Shown piece by piece: positions 32,008-43,497 of a stretch of 64,000 bases of DNA (position 1 is the stretch's first letter; every line of letters begins with the position of its first letter). Below the pieces are notes generated by a model. It had not been told where the DNA came from. It was given only the letters and a program-made list of their open reading frames with translations, and did no database searches. Location: contig NZ_BOOY01000014.1 of the NCBI RefSeq assembly GCF_016863475.1, positions 62,001 through 126,000 on the forward strand. Direction: 5' to 3'. The position numbers and the translations under genes are program-made. The DNA comes from Spirilliplanes yamanashiensis. GTDB lineage: Bacteria; Actinomycetota; Actinomycetes; Mycobacteriales; Micromonosporaceae.

Positions 32008-33960
32008 GTGCCGGGTGCCCACAACGACCACGAACCACCCGCCGACGGCCTCGTCCCCCCACTCAAGGTCATGCGCCGCCGCCTCAACGGCGTCTACCGC
32101 GCCGACACCGTCGCCGGCCCCACCCGCCGCTACATCCTCGTCGTCGGCCTCCTCGTCGTGCTCGCCTCGCTGCCCACCCTGGCAGCCATCACCGCAGGCC
32201 CGGAAGCCCTCGACACCAACGCCGAACCCGCCGCCCCGCCGTTCCTCCCGGCCCCGTCCGACGGCCCGGTCATCGTCCCGACGCTGCCGCCTTCCTCACC
32301 CCCGCCGGCATCGGCGCCGCCGACGTCGCGCCCGCCGGCCGCCGCCGGGCCGTCACCGGTCCGGCCACCGTCCGGGGGTACGGGGGACAGCGGCGTCCCT
32401 GCCGCCGACCGTGAAGAGAACCGGCCGGGGTACGGGTCTCACCCGCGCCCCCACGACCCGGAGCCGGACCCGGACCGGCCGACCAAGCCGCTGCCTCCCG
32501 TCGAGGAGCCGGGTGAGCCCGGTGGGCCGGGGGCGCCCGGGCCCGGGGTTCCGGGCGGTCCAGGGGTTCCCGGTCCGGGGGTTCCCGGTCCGGGGGTTCC
32601 CGGTCCGGGGGTTCCCGGCGGTCCGGGAGTTCCTGGGGTTCCGGGGCAGCCGCCGGGTGGGCCTGGGGTGCCTGGTCAGCCGCCGAGTGGGCCCGGGGTT
32701 CCGGGCCTCCCCGGCCACCCGGGCATTCCGGGGTGGCCCGGTGCTCCTGGCCATCCGGGTCAGCCTGGGGAGCCTGGTCACCCGGGTCAGCCCGGCGAGC
32801 CGGGTGAGCCCGGTCAGCCCGGCGAGCCCGGTCAGCCTGGGGAGCCTGGTCACCCGGGTCAGCCCGGCGAGCCGGGTCAGCCCGGTCAGCCCGGTCCGCC
32901 CGGCGAGCCCGGCCACCCGGAGCAGCCTGGTCACCCGAGTCACCCCGGTTGGCCCGGTCACCCCGGTTGGCCCGGTCACCCCGGACAGCCGAGCCATCCC
33001 GGTCACCCCGGGAAGCCCGGCCACCCCGGCCACCCCGAACACCCCGGTCATCCCGGTAAGCCGCACGACCCCGGTAAGCCCGGCTGGGGCTGGTGCTTCG
33101 AGCGCCGCCACTGCCGTCCCAACCTCGACAGGCCGCAGCCGATCGAGTGCCACGACCGTCCCCTGCCCCACGAGACCCACGACGAGCGGCTGGCCCGGCA
33201 TGTGCGGCACGTGGTCGACAACCATGTCCGCGAGCGGGTCCGGGCCGTGGCGGCGAAGGAGCGTAAGCGCGTGCTGATGTCACGGACCGGCCGGAACGCC
33301 GACGGGCACCGGGAGAACGCGGGCCGGCACCGGGCCGGCAAGCATGCCGCCGGCCGTCGCGCGGCCGCCGGGGTGGTTGCGCGTGGTGGGCCGGACGGCC
33401 GGTACCGCGCGCCGGAGGGGCCCGCGGAGGGCCGGAACCGTGGCCCGCAGCCGGGTCAGGAGCGCGCCGGGCAGCGGCGCGTGGAACGTCACAGCATCGA
33501 CCGTCACCGTACGGACCGTCACAGCAAGGACCTGCACAGCATGAACCGCCACAGCGACCGGGACGACGAGGACCGGAACGACGAGGGCCGCGACGACCGC
33601 CAGGACATCAACCACGACCGCGACGCGGGGGACCGCCGTGAGGGCTGGGACCGGCAGGACCGGAACCACCACGGCGCGGACCCGCGCAACTCCGACCGCC
33701 GCGATCGCCGGGCGCAGGACCGCAACGGCGGCGCCCGTGAGCAGCGCGCCGAGCGCGGCGCGGAGGCCGGCGAGCGCAAGGAGGCGCGCGACCGGCAGGA
33801 CCCCGGGGCCGCGCACCGGGCGCACGACGACAACCGGCACGGCGAGGCCAACCGGGGGCACGGCGTGAACCGCGGTGACCACCACGATGCCGGCCGCGAC
33901 GCGGGCGGGCGGCACCGGCAGGCCGATCGGGGCAACATGTCGGGGCGCTGGGGGCGTTGA
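32008..33960 (+). CDS. Membrane-anchored collagen-like protein with a charged His/Asp/Arg C-terminus
   Basis: A 650-residue protein from GTG 32008 (GGGGAGG nine bases upstream). A 40-residue basic cytoplasmic N-terminus leads to one membrane helix (about 42-63), a Pro-rich stalk (70-167), then about 190 residues of Gly-X-Y repeats (168-357: [32 protein letters not shown]) where Pro is frequent at X and Pro/Gln/His/Glu at Y, typical of bacterial collagen-like triple helices. A short segment with Cys363, Cys369 and Cys381 follows, and the last 250 residues are extremely rich in Arg, Asp and His ([23 protein letters not shown]). It is predicted to be a cell-surface fibrous protein; the histidine-rich tail might bind metal or polyanions (inference). 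Confidence 0.85.
   Translation: MPGAHNDHEPPADGLVPPLKVMRRRLNGVYRADTVAGPTRRYILVVGLLVVLASLPTLAAITAGPEALDTNAEPAAPPFLPAPSDGPVIVPTLPPSSPPPASAPPTSRPPAAAGPSPVRPPSGGTGDSGVPAADREENRPGYGSHPRPHDPEPDPDRPTKPLPPVEEPGEPGGPGAPGPGVPGGPGVPGPGVPGPGVPGPGVPGGPGVPGVPGQPPGGPGVPGQPPSGPGVPGLPGHPGIPGWPGAPGHPGQPGEPGHPGQPGEPGEPGQPGEPGQPGEPGHPGQPGEPGQPGQPGPPGEPGHPEQPGHPSHPGWPGHPGWPGHPGQPSHPGHPGKPGHPGHPEHPGHPGKPHDPGKPGWGWCFERRHCRPNLDRPQPIECHDRPLPHETHDERLARHVRHVVDNHVRERVRAVAAKERKRVLMSRTGRNADGHRENAGRHRAGKHAAGRRAAAGVVARGGPDGRYRAPEGPAEGRNRGPQPGQERAGQRRVERHSIDRHRTDRHSKDLHSMNRHSDRDDEDRNDEGRDDRQDINHDRDAGDRREGWDRQDRNHHGADPRNSDRRDRRAQDRNGGAREQRAERGAEAGERKEARDRQDPGAAHRAHDDNRHGEANRGHGVNRGDHHDAGRDAGGRHRQADRGNMSGRWGR
32509..33078 (+). 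repeat. Collagen-like Gly-X-Y repeat tract
   Basis: Codon-phased nine-base periodicity over 570 bases. The 15-mer CCCGGTCCGGGGGTT recurs in perfect tandem around 32571-32617, and GGTCAGCCCGGCGAGCC-like units recur through 32760-32900, showing recent expansion by slippage or unequal crossover. Confidence 0.8.
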
Positions 33961-34027
33961 CGCCGCCCTTTGTGGGCATTGATGTCTCGCTATGGTCGGC
34001 GGTCCGGCCGGGCGGGGTGGAGGCGGC

Positions 34028-35431
34028 GTGGGCGCGTGGCGCAGGGTGGCCGGGGTCGCGGTGGTCGTGCTGGCCGGGGCGGTCACGGCCGCGCCGGGGC
34101 GCGCCGAGCCGGTGACGTCGGCCGGGCTGCGCGATGCGGTCACGCCGGCCGGGATGACGCGGCACCTGGTCGCGTTGCAGGGCATCGCCGACCGGCACGG
34201 TGGGTCGCGGGTGGCCGGGCGGCCGGGGTACGAGGCGTCCGTCGCGTACGCGGCCGGGGTGCTGGAGCAGTCCGGGTACCGGGTGACGCGCCAGGACTTC
34301 GAGGTGGCGACGTTCCTGCCGCTCGGGCCCAGCGCCGTGACCGGGCCGGACGGGGCGGTGGAGCACAGCGTCCTCGCGTACTCGGGCAGTGGGGACGCCG
34401 AGGCGGCCGCGACCGTGCCGGTCGGTGACGGCCGGGGGTGCGCGGCGGCGGACTTCGGGCCGGCGAACGCCGCGACCGTGGTGATCCTGGACCGGGGCGG
34501 GTGCTCGTTCGCGGACAAGGCGACGCGCGCCGAGCTGGCCGGGGCCGCCGCCGTGGTCGTGCGCAACGACGGCGCGGGCGCGCTGACCGGCACGCTGGGC
34601 ACCGGCTTCACCGGCGGCATCCCGGTCGTCGGGGTGGCGGGGGACGCGGCGCAGGTGGCGGCAGGCACCGTGCTGCGGGTGGTGGTGAACGCCGAGCGCG
34701 GGCGGGCCACGTCCGCGAACCTGCTGGCCGAGACGCGCGGCGGCGACCCGGGCACGGTGGTGATGGTGGGCGCGCACCTGGACTCGGTGGCGGAGGGGCC
34801 CGGCGTCAACGACAACGCGACCGGGGTGGCGGCGGTGCTGGAGATCGCGGCGGCGCTGGCCCGGCAGGTGCCGCGCAACACGGTGCGGTTCGCGCTGTGG
34901 GGCGCCGAGGAGTCGGGGCTGCTGGGGGCGGAGCACTACGTGGCGGGGCTGCCGGACGCGGAGCGGCGCCGGGTCGCGCTGTACCTGAACGTCGACATGA
35001 TCGGCTCGCCGAACTTCGGCCGGTTCGTGTACGACGGCGACGGCTCGGCGTACCCGGGTGCGGCGCCGGCGGGGTCGGCGGCGATCGAGCGGTTGTTCCG
35101 GGACCACTTCGCGGCCGAGGGGCTGGCGGCGGGCGAGTCGGCCATGGACGGGCGCAGCGACTACGGCCCGTTCACGGCGGCGGGCATCCCGGCGGGTGGC
35201 CTGTTCACGGGCGCGGAGGGGATCAAGTCGGCGGCGCAGGCGGTGCAGTACGGCGGCACGGCGGGCGCGCCGTTCGACCCGTGCTACCACCGGGCGTGCG
35301 ACGGCCTGGCCAACGTGAACATGCGCGCCCTGGACGAGATGGCGGACGCGCTGGCGCACGCCGTCGCCGTGTACGCGCAGGACGCGAGCGCCGTGGCGGC
35401 GCCGGAGGTGGCGGCCGTCAGTCGTCGTTGA
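34028..35431 (+). CDS. Secreted M28-family metallopeptidase with PA domain
   Basis: A 467-residue aminopeptidase-type enzyme. A signal peptide (WRRVAGVAVVVLAGAVTAAPGRAEP) is followed by an M28 domain with a PA insert (GPANAATVVILDRGGCSFADKATRAELAGAAAVVVRND). The two-zinc site is complete: GAHLDSV, the bridging Asp in VNDNATG, the EESGLLG glutamates, LNVDMIGSP and the final His in PCYHRACD. Streptomyces relatives release N-terminal Leu and other hydrophobic residues. GTG 34028 is chosen because GGAGG precedes it and the upstream TATGGT (33991-33996) looks like a -10 box, which would make the in-frame ATG 33992 part of the promoter. Confidence 0.88.
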   Translation: MGAWRRVAGVAVVVLAGAVTAAPGRAEPVTSAGLRDAVTPAGMTRHLVALQGIADRHGGSRVAGRPGYEASVAYAAGVLEQSGYRVTRQDFEVATFLPLGPSAVTGPDGAVEHSVLAYSGSGDAEAAATVPVGDGRGCAAADFGPANAATVVILDRGGCSFADKATRAELAGAAAVVVRNDGAGALTGTLGTGFTGGIPVVGVAGDAAQVAAGTVLRVVVNAERGRATSANLLAETRGGDPGTVVMVGAHLDSVAEGPGVNDNATGVAAVLEIAAALARQVPRNTVRFALWGAEESGLLGAEHYVAGLPDAERRRVALYLNVDMIGSPNFGRFVYDGDGSAYPGAAPAGSAAIERLFRDHFAAEGLAAGESAMDGRSDYGPFTAAGIPAGGLFTGAEGIKSAAQAVQYGGTAGAPFDPCYHRACDGLANVNMRALDEMADALAHAVAVYAQDASAVAAPEVAAVSRR

Positions 35432-36626
35432 GGCGGTCGCGGTTGGCGTCGAGCCAGGCGTTGATGGCGTCGGTGTCGTTGGGGTCGACGCCCTCCGCGA
35501 TGAGCTGCGCGACGGCGGCGGTGGCGGGGCTGCGCTTCTCGCCGCTGGTGTACAGCTCGACGAAGCGCGGGATCATCGCCTCGATCGTGCGGTCCGTCAT
35601 CGCCGCGGCGGCCGGCGGCAGGTCGCGGCGGCGGGCCGCGTACGCCGCCCAGGCGCGGGTGACGCGGGGCAGCATGGCGGCGTCGTCCATGTCGAGGACG
35701 GCGCGGCGGTGCACCCAGTCGAGCAGGAAGAACTCGGCGACGGCGGGGCTGAACCGCAGCGGGTCGGGGTCGGGCAGGCTCGCCGCGTGGTCGACCACCA
35801 GGCTGAGGCAGAACCGCAGCGAGGCGTCGTCGGGGGTGTCGAGGCCGGCGTCGCGGGCCTCGGGCGAGGCGAGGAAGTCGCGCAACAGGGTGTCCAGCTC
35901 GGCAGCGGTCGGCTCGGCCTGGTCGGCGACGGGCACCAGCGGGTCGGGCGCGGGCAGCACGGCGAGGCGGGCGCCGACGAGGGCGCGGTCGGTGGCGACG
36001 GAACTCTCGGCGGGCAGCTCGGTGAGGTCGTCGGTGACCTCCAGGTGGCGGCTGACGGCCTCGCGCAGCCGGCCCGGGTCCTCGTCGCGGAACCAGGTCA
36101 GCTCGTCGTCGGCGCACATCTCGCGGACCCGCTCGACCACCCCCTGGGCGGGGCCGACGAACACGTCCTTGGTGATGCCGATGTTGTGGTCGACGAGGGC
36201 CACGACGGCGTGCTCGGGGCCGCCGGCCTCCGCGTCGTCGTAGGCGAAGGTGGCCAGGTAGGAGGTCTGGTCGCCGTACACGTCGCCGTAGGCCCAGCTG
36301 CCGGTGAGCCGGACCCGGCCGAGCTGGCTGACCCAGCCCGGGTCCTGGTCGCCGTGACGCACGTCGCCGGCGCCGGGGGCCTCGGGCACGAGCGCGGCGA
36401 AGACCTCGCGGATGGTGCTGGCGGCCGGGGTGTGCCGCCGGTCCGTCGCGGACAGGAACCGGCCGACGAACTCGCGGACGGCCGTGGCGCGGTCCTGGTC
36501 GGCGACGGCGTAGACGCTGCCGAGCAGGGCGGCGCCGAGCATCTCGGCGTCGAGGGCGCAGTCCAGCTTGTCGACGTCCCGCGCCGCGTGCAGAACCGCC
36601 TCGTACGGGGTCTCAGGAGCCGCCAT
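35418..36626 (-). CDS. Conserved hypothetical protein
   Basis: A 402-residue soluble protein, mostly helical by composition, with no signal peptide or recognised catalytic motif. Recurrent features are DVDKLDCALDAEMLGAALLGSVYAVAD at the N-terminus, a beta-rich centre (GSWAYGDVYGDQTSYLATFAYDD, HAVVALVDHNIGITKDVFVG) and a helical C-terminal half ending DPNDTDAINAWLDANRDRL. Similar proteins occur across actinomycetes without a known role. TAGGCT followed by six bases and ATG 36626 suggests a leaderless transcript. The 3' end overlaps the convergent M28 gene by 14 bases. Confidence 0.75.
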   Translation of the reverse strand: MAAPETPYEAVLHAARDVDKLDCALDAEMLGAALLGSVYAVADQDRATAVREFVGRFLSATDRRHTPAASTIREVFAALVPEAPGAGDVRHGDQDPGWVSQLGRVRLTGSWAYGDVYGDQTSYLATFAYDDAEAGGPEHAVVALVDHNIGITKDVFVGPAQGVVERVREMCADDELTWFRDEDPGRLREAVSRHLEVTDDLTELPAESSVATDRALVGARLAVLPAPDPLVPVADQAEPTAAELDTLLRDFLASPEARDAGLDTPDDASLRFCLSLVVDHAASLPDPDPLRFSPAVAEFFLLDWVHRRAVLDMDDAAMLPRVTRAWAAYAARRRDLPPAAAAMTDRTIEAMIPRFVELYTSGEKRSPATAAVAQLIAEGVDPNDTDAINAWLDANRDRLNDD

Positions 36627-36689
36627 CCGCCGAGCCTACTCGGCGGGAACGGTTCCGTACCCGGTCGATGTCGGCGGGTTGGCGGAATG

Positions 36690-38342
36690 TCAGCCGCGGA
36701 CCTCGTCGAACGCCTCGCGGGCGGTCGCGTACGAGCCGAGCACCTCCCGTACGGGCGCCACCACGTACTCGCGGCCGACGTCGGTCACGGCGGCCCGGAG
36801 CCGGTTCTCCGCCCGCCGGACGGCCCGGCGCGCGCCGAGGCGCAGCAGCGGGCGCACCAGCAGGGCGAGCAGCAGTCCCGCGGCGAGGCCGCCGAGCAGC
36901 AGCAGCGTCGGCAGCGGCACGTCGCCGACCATCGGGTAGTCGAGGGCGGGCAGGCCGATGGCGCGGATCGCGTACCCGCCGACGAGCCAGCCGAGGCCGA
37001 CCAGGGCGGCGAGGGTGAGCGCCCACTGGAGCACGCCGACGGCCCGCCACCACAGCGCCGGCTTCGTGACCCCCAGGTCGGTGGTGGCGACCGCCCGGTC
37101 GAGGGCGTCGGGCAGGCCGTCGAGGCGCGACCGGGCGGCCGTGGTCAGCGCCGGGTGCCAGGCGGCGGGCAGGCTCTCGGCGGCGCGGTCGGCGACGGCG
37201 CGCACGCTCATGCCGACGGCCGACTTCTGGGCGGCGTCGGCGGGCGGCAGCGAGGTGATCGCGACCGGCGACGGGGCGTCCAGGTGCAGGCGGCGCAGCG
37301 GGTCGGGACGCAGCCGCCGCAGCCCGCGCGACAGCGGCCACCCGGTGTACGCGGCGGCGCGGTGCCGGTACGCCTGGCCGGTCGCCGCGGCCACGGCCGG
37401 CACCCCGGCGGACGCGGCGAGGGCGTCGGTGAGCTGCCGCACGGTGGCCCGGTCGACCCGGTCGGAGTCGGCGGGCCGGCCGACGAGCTCGGTGAGCCGC
37501 CCGGCGACCGTGTCGACGTCGCCCGCGAGGCGGCGCAGCGCGGCCTCCCGCTTGGCGATCGTCTTCTCCAGCAGCTCCCGCAGCTCGACCTGCAGCGCCG
37601 GTTCGCGGGCGGACGTGGCGAACGACGGCACGCCCTCCAGCCCGTCCTCGACGAGCAGCCGGCGCAGGTCGGCGACGACCTTCTCGGCGTCGGCGGGCCG
37701 CAGCCGGTCCGCCTGGTTGAGCACGACCACGGTGACGTCGCGGTGCCGGCCGAACTGGCGCAGGTAACCGGCGTGCAGCGACCGGTCGGCGTACTTCTGC
37801 GGGTCCACCACCCAGACGATCAGGTCGACCAGGCCCAGCAGCCGGTCGACCTCCAGCCGGTGCGCCTGCTCGACGGAGTCGAAGTCGGGCAGGTCCAGCA
37901 GGACGAGCCCGCGCAGGGCCGCCTCGTCGTCGCCGTCGAGGGCGCTCTCCCGGATGTACCGGTGCCGGGGCAGCACCCCGACCCAGTCGAGCAGCTTGTT
38001 GGCGTCCTCCAGCGGCCCCCACACGCAGGCGTGCGCGACGCCGGTGGTGGGCCGGCGCACCCCCACCTGCGACAGGGTGAGCCGGGCGAGCGCGTTGAAC
38101 AGCGACGACTTGCCGCTGCCGGTGCTGCCGGCCAGGGCGACGACGGTGTGGTCGCGCGACAGCGCCAGCCGGGCGCCCGCCCGCTCCACCACCGTGCGCG
38201 CGCCGACCAGGTCGGCCTCCGGCAACCGGCCGTCGACGGCGCGCAGGAACCGCGACAGCGCGTCCAGCCGGTGCAGCAGCGCGTCCGCGTCGATGCGGCG
38301 CCCGCCGGTCAGCTTGTCCTTCACCCGGTCGACGACGCTCAC
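36690..38342 (-). CDS. Dynamin-like GTPase, second of a pair
   Basis: A 550-residue membrane-associated GTPase. G1 is GSTGSGKSSLFNAL near residue 70, G2 a Thr in VRRPTTGV, G3 DLPDFDSVEQ and G4 NQAD in VVVLNQADRLRP. After a helical middle region there are two hydrophobic hairpins (VLQWALTLAALVGLGWLVGG and PLPTLLLLGGLAAGLLLALLV, about 440-510) and a basic amphipathic tail. This layout matches bacterial dynamin-like proteins; Streptomyces DynA/DynB, also encoded as a pair, stabilise FtsZ rings during sporulation septation. GTG 38342 overlaps the stop of the upstream partner by four bases. Confidence 0.85.
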   Translation of the reverse strand: MSVVDRVKDKLTGGRRIDADALLHRLDALSRFLRAVDGRLPEADLVGARTVVERAGARLALSRDHTVVALAGSTGSGKSSLFNALARLTLSQVGVRRPTTGVAHACVWGPLEDANKLLDWVGVLPRHRYIRESALDGDDEAALRGLVLLDLPDFDSVEQAHRLEVDRLLGLVDLIVWVVDPQKYADRSLHAGYLRQFGRHRDVTVVVLNQADRLRPADAEKVVADLRRLLVEDGLEGVPSFATSAREPALQVELRELLEKTIAKREAALRRLAGDVDTVAGRLTELVGRPADSDRVDRATVRQLTDALAASAGVPAVAAATGQAYRHRAAAYTGWPLSRGLRRLRPDPLRRLHLDAPSPVAITSLPPADAAQKSAVGMSVRAVADRAAESLPAAWHPALTTAARSRLDGLPDALDRAVATTDLGVTKPALWWRAVGVLQWALTLAALVGLGWLVGGYAIRAIGLPALDYPMVGDVPLPTLLLLGGLAAGLLLALLVRPLLRLGARRAVRRAENRLRAAVTDVGREYVVAPVREVLGSYATAREAFDEVRG

Positions 38343-40714
38343 CGCAGCGGTCCGATCAGTTGCAGGTCGGCGCGGGCCCGTTCCACCTCGGCGCCGGCCG
38401 CGCGCAGCCCGTCGCCCGAGGTCTCCAGCGCCGGGGCGAGCAGGCCGGTGAACCGGACCGCCTCCCCGGCCAGCAGCTCGTCCACCCGGCGCAGCAGGTC
38501 CGCGCGCGCCCGCGCGGCCAGCGCCCGGATCGCCTGGTCGCCGAACACGGCCTCCAGCACCTTCTGCGCCGCCACCGTCGTGCCCGCGCCCACCGCCACC
38601 TCGGCCCCCGTCGGGATGAACGCCGTCGACGTGAACACCGCGATCATCACCGCCAGGCCGGTCGCGTTGACCGCGTACGAGGCGCTGCGGGCCACGAACC
38701 GCTTGTCGCCCGCCTCCTCGCGGACCAGGTCCAGCACCGAGCGCTGCCAGTCGCGGATCAGCGCCTCCGCGCGCTCCGGCAGGTCCGCCGAGGGGCGGCC
38801 CAGCGCCGGCGTCAGCAGCGCCGCGCCCGCCGGGTGCGCCTGCCAGCCCGTGTACGCCTGCTCCGCCGCGTCCGCCGCCACCCCGCGGAACAGGGTCGCC
38901 AGCTGCGACTCCAGCGCCACCTGCAGGTTGCGCCCGGGCGCCGGCCGGCCGGTCACGGCGGCGGTGATCCGGTCGCGCAGCCGGCCGATCCGCGACTCCA
39001 GGCTGCGCAGGAACTCGCCCGTGCCCACGAACTCCTGCCAGCGCGCCAGCACCTCGCCGCGCAGCAGCCGCCCGTCCTGCAGGCCCTGCTCCACCGTGCG
39101 CCGCGCGTTCCGGTACGCCGCGTCCACCCGCTCGGTCAGCCCCGCCGCCGCCACGGCCTGGTCGTCGGCCGCCGCGGCCAGCCCCGTCACCGACGGGCGC
39201 AGCGCCGCCAGCGCCCCGTCGAGCGTCTGCCGGACCACGGCCGCCCGCGCCGACGCGTCGCCGGCCAGGTGCGCGAACCAGTCCCGCAGCGGCCCCGACA
39301 CCTCCTCCGGCAGCAGCCCCGAACCGTCCAGGTCGGACTCCGGCAGCACGAACAGCGGCGCCGCCGCCAGGTCGTTCGCCGCGAGCATCTCGCTCAGGTG
39401 CGCCGCCACCTCGCCCGCCGCCTCCGGCGGCACCCGGTCCAGCACCAGCGCCGTCACCGTGCCGCGCTGCCGCGCCGTGTGCAGCAGCTCCCACGGCACC
39501 GCGTCCGCGTACCGCGCCGCGGTCGTCACGAACAGCCACAGGTCGGCCGCCGCCAGCAGCTGCGCCGCCAGCTCCCGGTTCCGGTCCACCACCGAGTCGA
39601 TGTCGGGTGCGTCGAGGAACGCCAGACCCTCGCCGAGGGCGGGCGCCGCGACCAGGTGCAGGCTGTTCGGGTCCGCGCTCACCTCGGGGGTACGGGTCAG
39701 CCCCGGCAGCAGCTCCCCGGACCGGAACCACGACATGTCGTTGGGGTGGCACACCAGCACCGGCGACCGCGTCGTGGGCCGCAGCACCCCGGACGCGCTG
39801 ACGGGCGCCCGCACCAGGCTGTTGACCAGCGTCGACTTGCCCGCACCGGTCGACCCGCCCACCACGACGAGCAGCGGCGCGTCGAGCCGCGCCAGCCGCG
39901 GCAGCAGGTAGTCGTCGAGCTGCGCCACGAGCGCCCCGCCGACCCGCCGCGCCTCCTCGGCGGTCGGCATGACCAGGGGGTACGGGGTCGCGCCGATCTC
40001 GGACCGCAGCCGGGTCAGCGCCGTGACGAGGGTCCGGGTGGTGCCCTCGGCGGGCAGCTCGGGGACCTCGCGCAGCAACGGCCCGTCCTCCCGACCGTCG
40101 ACCGCACCGACGGGCTCGTCAGGCTCGTCGCCGGGCTCGTCGACGACGGCCATGGTGTCGGGCTCGGGGGTGAGCGGCTCGGTGGCGGGCTCGGTGGCCG
40201 GTTCTGAGTCGGTGGGCTCGGTGGCCGGGGTGACGGGCTCGGTGACCGGCTCGCTGGCCGCGGCCTCGGTGGCCGGGGAGGTGGACTCGGTGACCGGCTC
40301 CTCCACCGCGGGCACGGCGGCGGCTTCGGCCTCGGTCGCGGAGTCCTCGCCCGCGGTGCGGCCCGCAGCTTCCTCGTCCGCGGTGGCGGCGGCAGTGCCG
40401 GTGGCGGGTTCGTCCACGGCGGACCCCGCTGCGGTCGCCCCGGCCGTCGTCCCGTCGCCGGCCGGCGAGCCCGCGGCCGGGGGAATGTCGCGCCCGGCCG
40501 GGGCGCTGTCGTCGGGTGGACCATCCGTCGCGGGGGCGGATGCGTCGGCGGGGGCCGGGGGCGGCGCTGTGGCCTCGCCCGGCGCGGCCGTCTCCGGGAC
40601 GCCGGCGGGCGTATCGGAGGAGGGTTTTCCGGGGTTACGGGGTTCGGCGGACCCGGGGGTGCCCGCGAGCTTCTCCGCCACCGAGGCGGGCGTGCGGTCA
40701 CCGGGCGAAGTCAC
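38339..40714 (-). CDS. Dynamin-like GTPase, first of a pair, with long acidic N-terminus
   Basis: A 791-residue GTPase. Residues 1-215 are a disordered Pro/Ala/Thr/Glu/Asp tract (repeated EPATEP, EPVTEP units). The GTPase domain then shows G1 GGSTGAGKSTLVNSLV, G2 in RPTTRSPV and G3 DAPDIDSV, but the G4 position reads ALVLDRV in place of NKxD, so guanine specificity may be weakened or supplied by the partner. The rest is helical with one hydrophobic hairpin (GLAVMIAVFTSTAFIPTGAEVAVGAGTTVAA). GTG 40714 is preferred because AGGCAGG precedes it; ATG 40741 is in frame. The gene is divergent from dnaK and shares its promoter region. Confidence 0.83.
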   Translation of the reverse strand: MTSPGDRTPASVAEKLAGTPGSAEPRNPGKPSSDTPAGVPETAAPGEATAPPPAPADASAPATDGPPDDSAPAGRDIPPAAGSPAGDGTTAGATAAGSAVDEPATGTAAATADEEAAGRTAGEDSATEAEAAAVPAVEEPVTESTSPATEAAASEPVTEPVTPATEPTDSEPATEPATEPLTPEPDTMAVVDEPGDEPDEPVGAVDGREDGPLLREVPELPAEGTTRTLVTALTRLRSEIGATPYPLVMPTAEEARRVGGALVAQLDDYLLPRLARLDAPLLVVVGGSTGAGKSTLVNSLVRAPVSASGVLRPTTRSPVLVCHPNDMSWFRSGELLPGLTRTPEVSADPNSLHLVAAPALGEGLAFLDAPDIDSVVDRNRELAAQLLAAADLWLFVTTAARYADAVPWELLHTARQRGTVTALVLDRVPPEAAGEVAAHLSEMLAANDLAAAPLFVLPESDLDGSGLLPEEVSGPLRDWFAHLAGDASARAAVVRQTLDGALAALRPSVTGLAAAADDQAVAAAGLTERVDAAYRNARRTVEQGLQDGRLLRGEVLARWQEFVGTGEFLRSLESRIGRLRDRITAAVTGRPAPGRNLQVALESQLATLFRGVAADAAEQAYTGWQAHPAGAALLTPALGRPSADLPERAEALIRDWQRSVLDLVREEAGDKRFVARSASYAVNATGLAVMIAVFTSTAFIPTGAEVAVGAGTTVAAQKVLEAVFGDQAIRALAARARADLLRRVDELLAGEAVRFTGLLAPALETSGDGLRAAGAEVERARADLQLIGPLR

Positions 40715-40782
40715 GGGGTAAAGCCTGCCTGATCTCCGCATCGCAGACAACAGGGACCACGTGCGTCTCGCGCGTGGCGCGC

Positions 40783-40809
40783 AAAGTTGCGCCTGCCACA
40801 CTCAACTTT
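40783..40809. promoter_or_regulatory. Inverted repeat between the dynamin pair and dnaK
   Basis: AAAGTTG (40783-40789) and CAACTTT (40803-40809) are perfect inverted copies 13 bases apart. The right arm is embedded in ACTCAACTTT, which repeats the right half of the HAIR element and the sequence after it (ACTCAACTT at 40854-40862). It could be a second, weaker HspR site or the operator of the divergent dynamin operon. Confidence 0.45.
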
Positions 40810-40813
40810 CGGT

Positions 40814-40859
40814 TTGACGATTTGCCAGGCCGTGGCACTATTGAGTCCGGTCCACTCAA
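40814..40859 (+). promoter_or_regulatory. dnaK promoter overlapped by an HspR operator (HAIR)
   Basis: A -35-like TTGACG (40814-40819) is followed after 16 bases by a -10-like CACTAT (40836-40841). Directly on top of the -10 and start point lies the HAIR element TTGAGT (40841-40846), seven bases, ACTCAA (40854-40859), matching the Streptomyces/mycobacterial consensus CTTGAGT-N7-ACTCAAG. HspR bound here would block RNA polymerase, giving heat-inducible expression with DnaK as co-repressor (established for Streptomyces). Confidence 0.85.
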
Positions 40860-40883
40860 CTTGCACGAAGCGAGGAATCGAAC

Positions 40884-42761
<1,878 letters not shown>

Positions 42762-42803
42762 TCCGGTCCGAATCCGCCCGTACGTCAGCGGTGAGGTGAT
42801 CGC

Positions 42804-43430
42804 ATGACGGACAAGCCCAAGGAGGGCGACGCGGAGCGTGTCGTGATCCGCGATCGGCGCAAGATCGACCCGACCGGGGGCGGCGGCAAGCGTCGCGCAC
42901 CGGAACCCGAGGAAGGTGACGTGGACGCGAACGGCAAGGCAGGCGCCCACCGGGCCGCCGACTCCGAGACCGGGGCGTCCACGGCGCCCGCCCTCGGGGC
43001 GGAGCTGGCGGCACTGCGGACCGAGCTGGAGGAGCGCACCCGCGACCTGCAGCGCGTCACCGCCGAGTACGCCAACTACCGCAAGCGCGTCGACCGCGAC
43101 CGCGGCGTGGCCGCCGAGCAGACCACCGGCGCGGTGCTGTCCGCGCTGCTGCCGGTGCTCGACGACCTCGACCGGGCGCGCGAGCACGGCGACCTGGTCG
43201 GCCCGTTCGCCACGGTCGCCGAGCAGCTGGCGGCGGCCACGGCCAAGTTCGGGCTGACCGGGTTCGGCGAGAAGGGCGACCCGTTCGACCCGACCCGCCA
43301 CGAGGCCGTCGCGCACCTGACGTCGGCCGACGTGAAGGAGCCCACCTGCATCGACGTGATGCGGCGCGGCTACCTGCTGGGCGAGCGCCTGCTGCGCCCG
43401 GCCATGGTCGCGGTGGCCGACCCGGAGTGA
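42804..43430 (+). CDS. grpE: Nucleotide exchange factor GrpE
   Basis: A 208-residue GrpE with GAGGTG six bases before ATG 42804. A disordered N-terminus (about 1-65) is followed by the long dimerising coiled coil ([37 protein letters not shown]) and the C-terminal beta domain ([44 protein letters not shown]). It releases ADP from DnaK. It lies 42 bases after dnaK and 67 before dnaJ, in the canonical actinobacterial order. Confidence 0.97.
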   Translation: MTDKPKEGDAERVVIRDRRKIDPTGGGGKRRAPEPEEGDVDANGKAGAHRAADSETGASTAPALGAELAALRTELEERTRDLQRVTAEYANYRKRVDRDRGVAAEQTTGAVLSALLPVLDDLDRAREHGDLVGPFATVAEQLAAATAKFGLTGFGEKGDPFDPTRHEAVAHLTSADVKEPTCIDVMRRGYLLGERLLRPAMVAVADPE

Positions 43431-43497
43431 GCGGTACGTTCCCGGCCGTCCTGCCCGCGGGCAGGGCGGCCCGGTCCGCCAAGGAGGAGGTGGACGG

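Noticed and set aside
33992-34027. Start of the M28 peptidase at ATG 33992
   Set aside because: No ribosome site there; the ATG lies in a probable -10 box (TATGGT), whereas GTG 34028 follows GGAGG and leads straight into the signal peptide.
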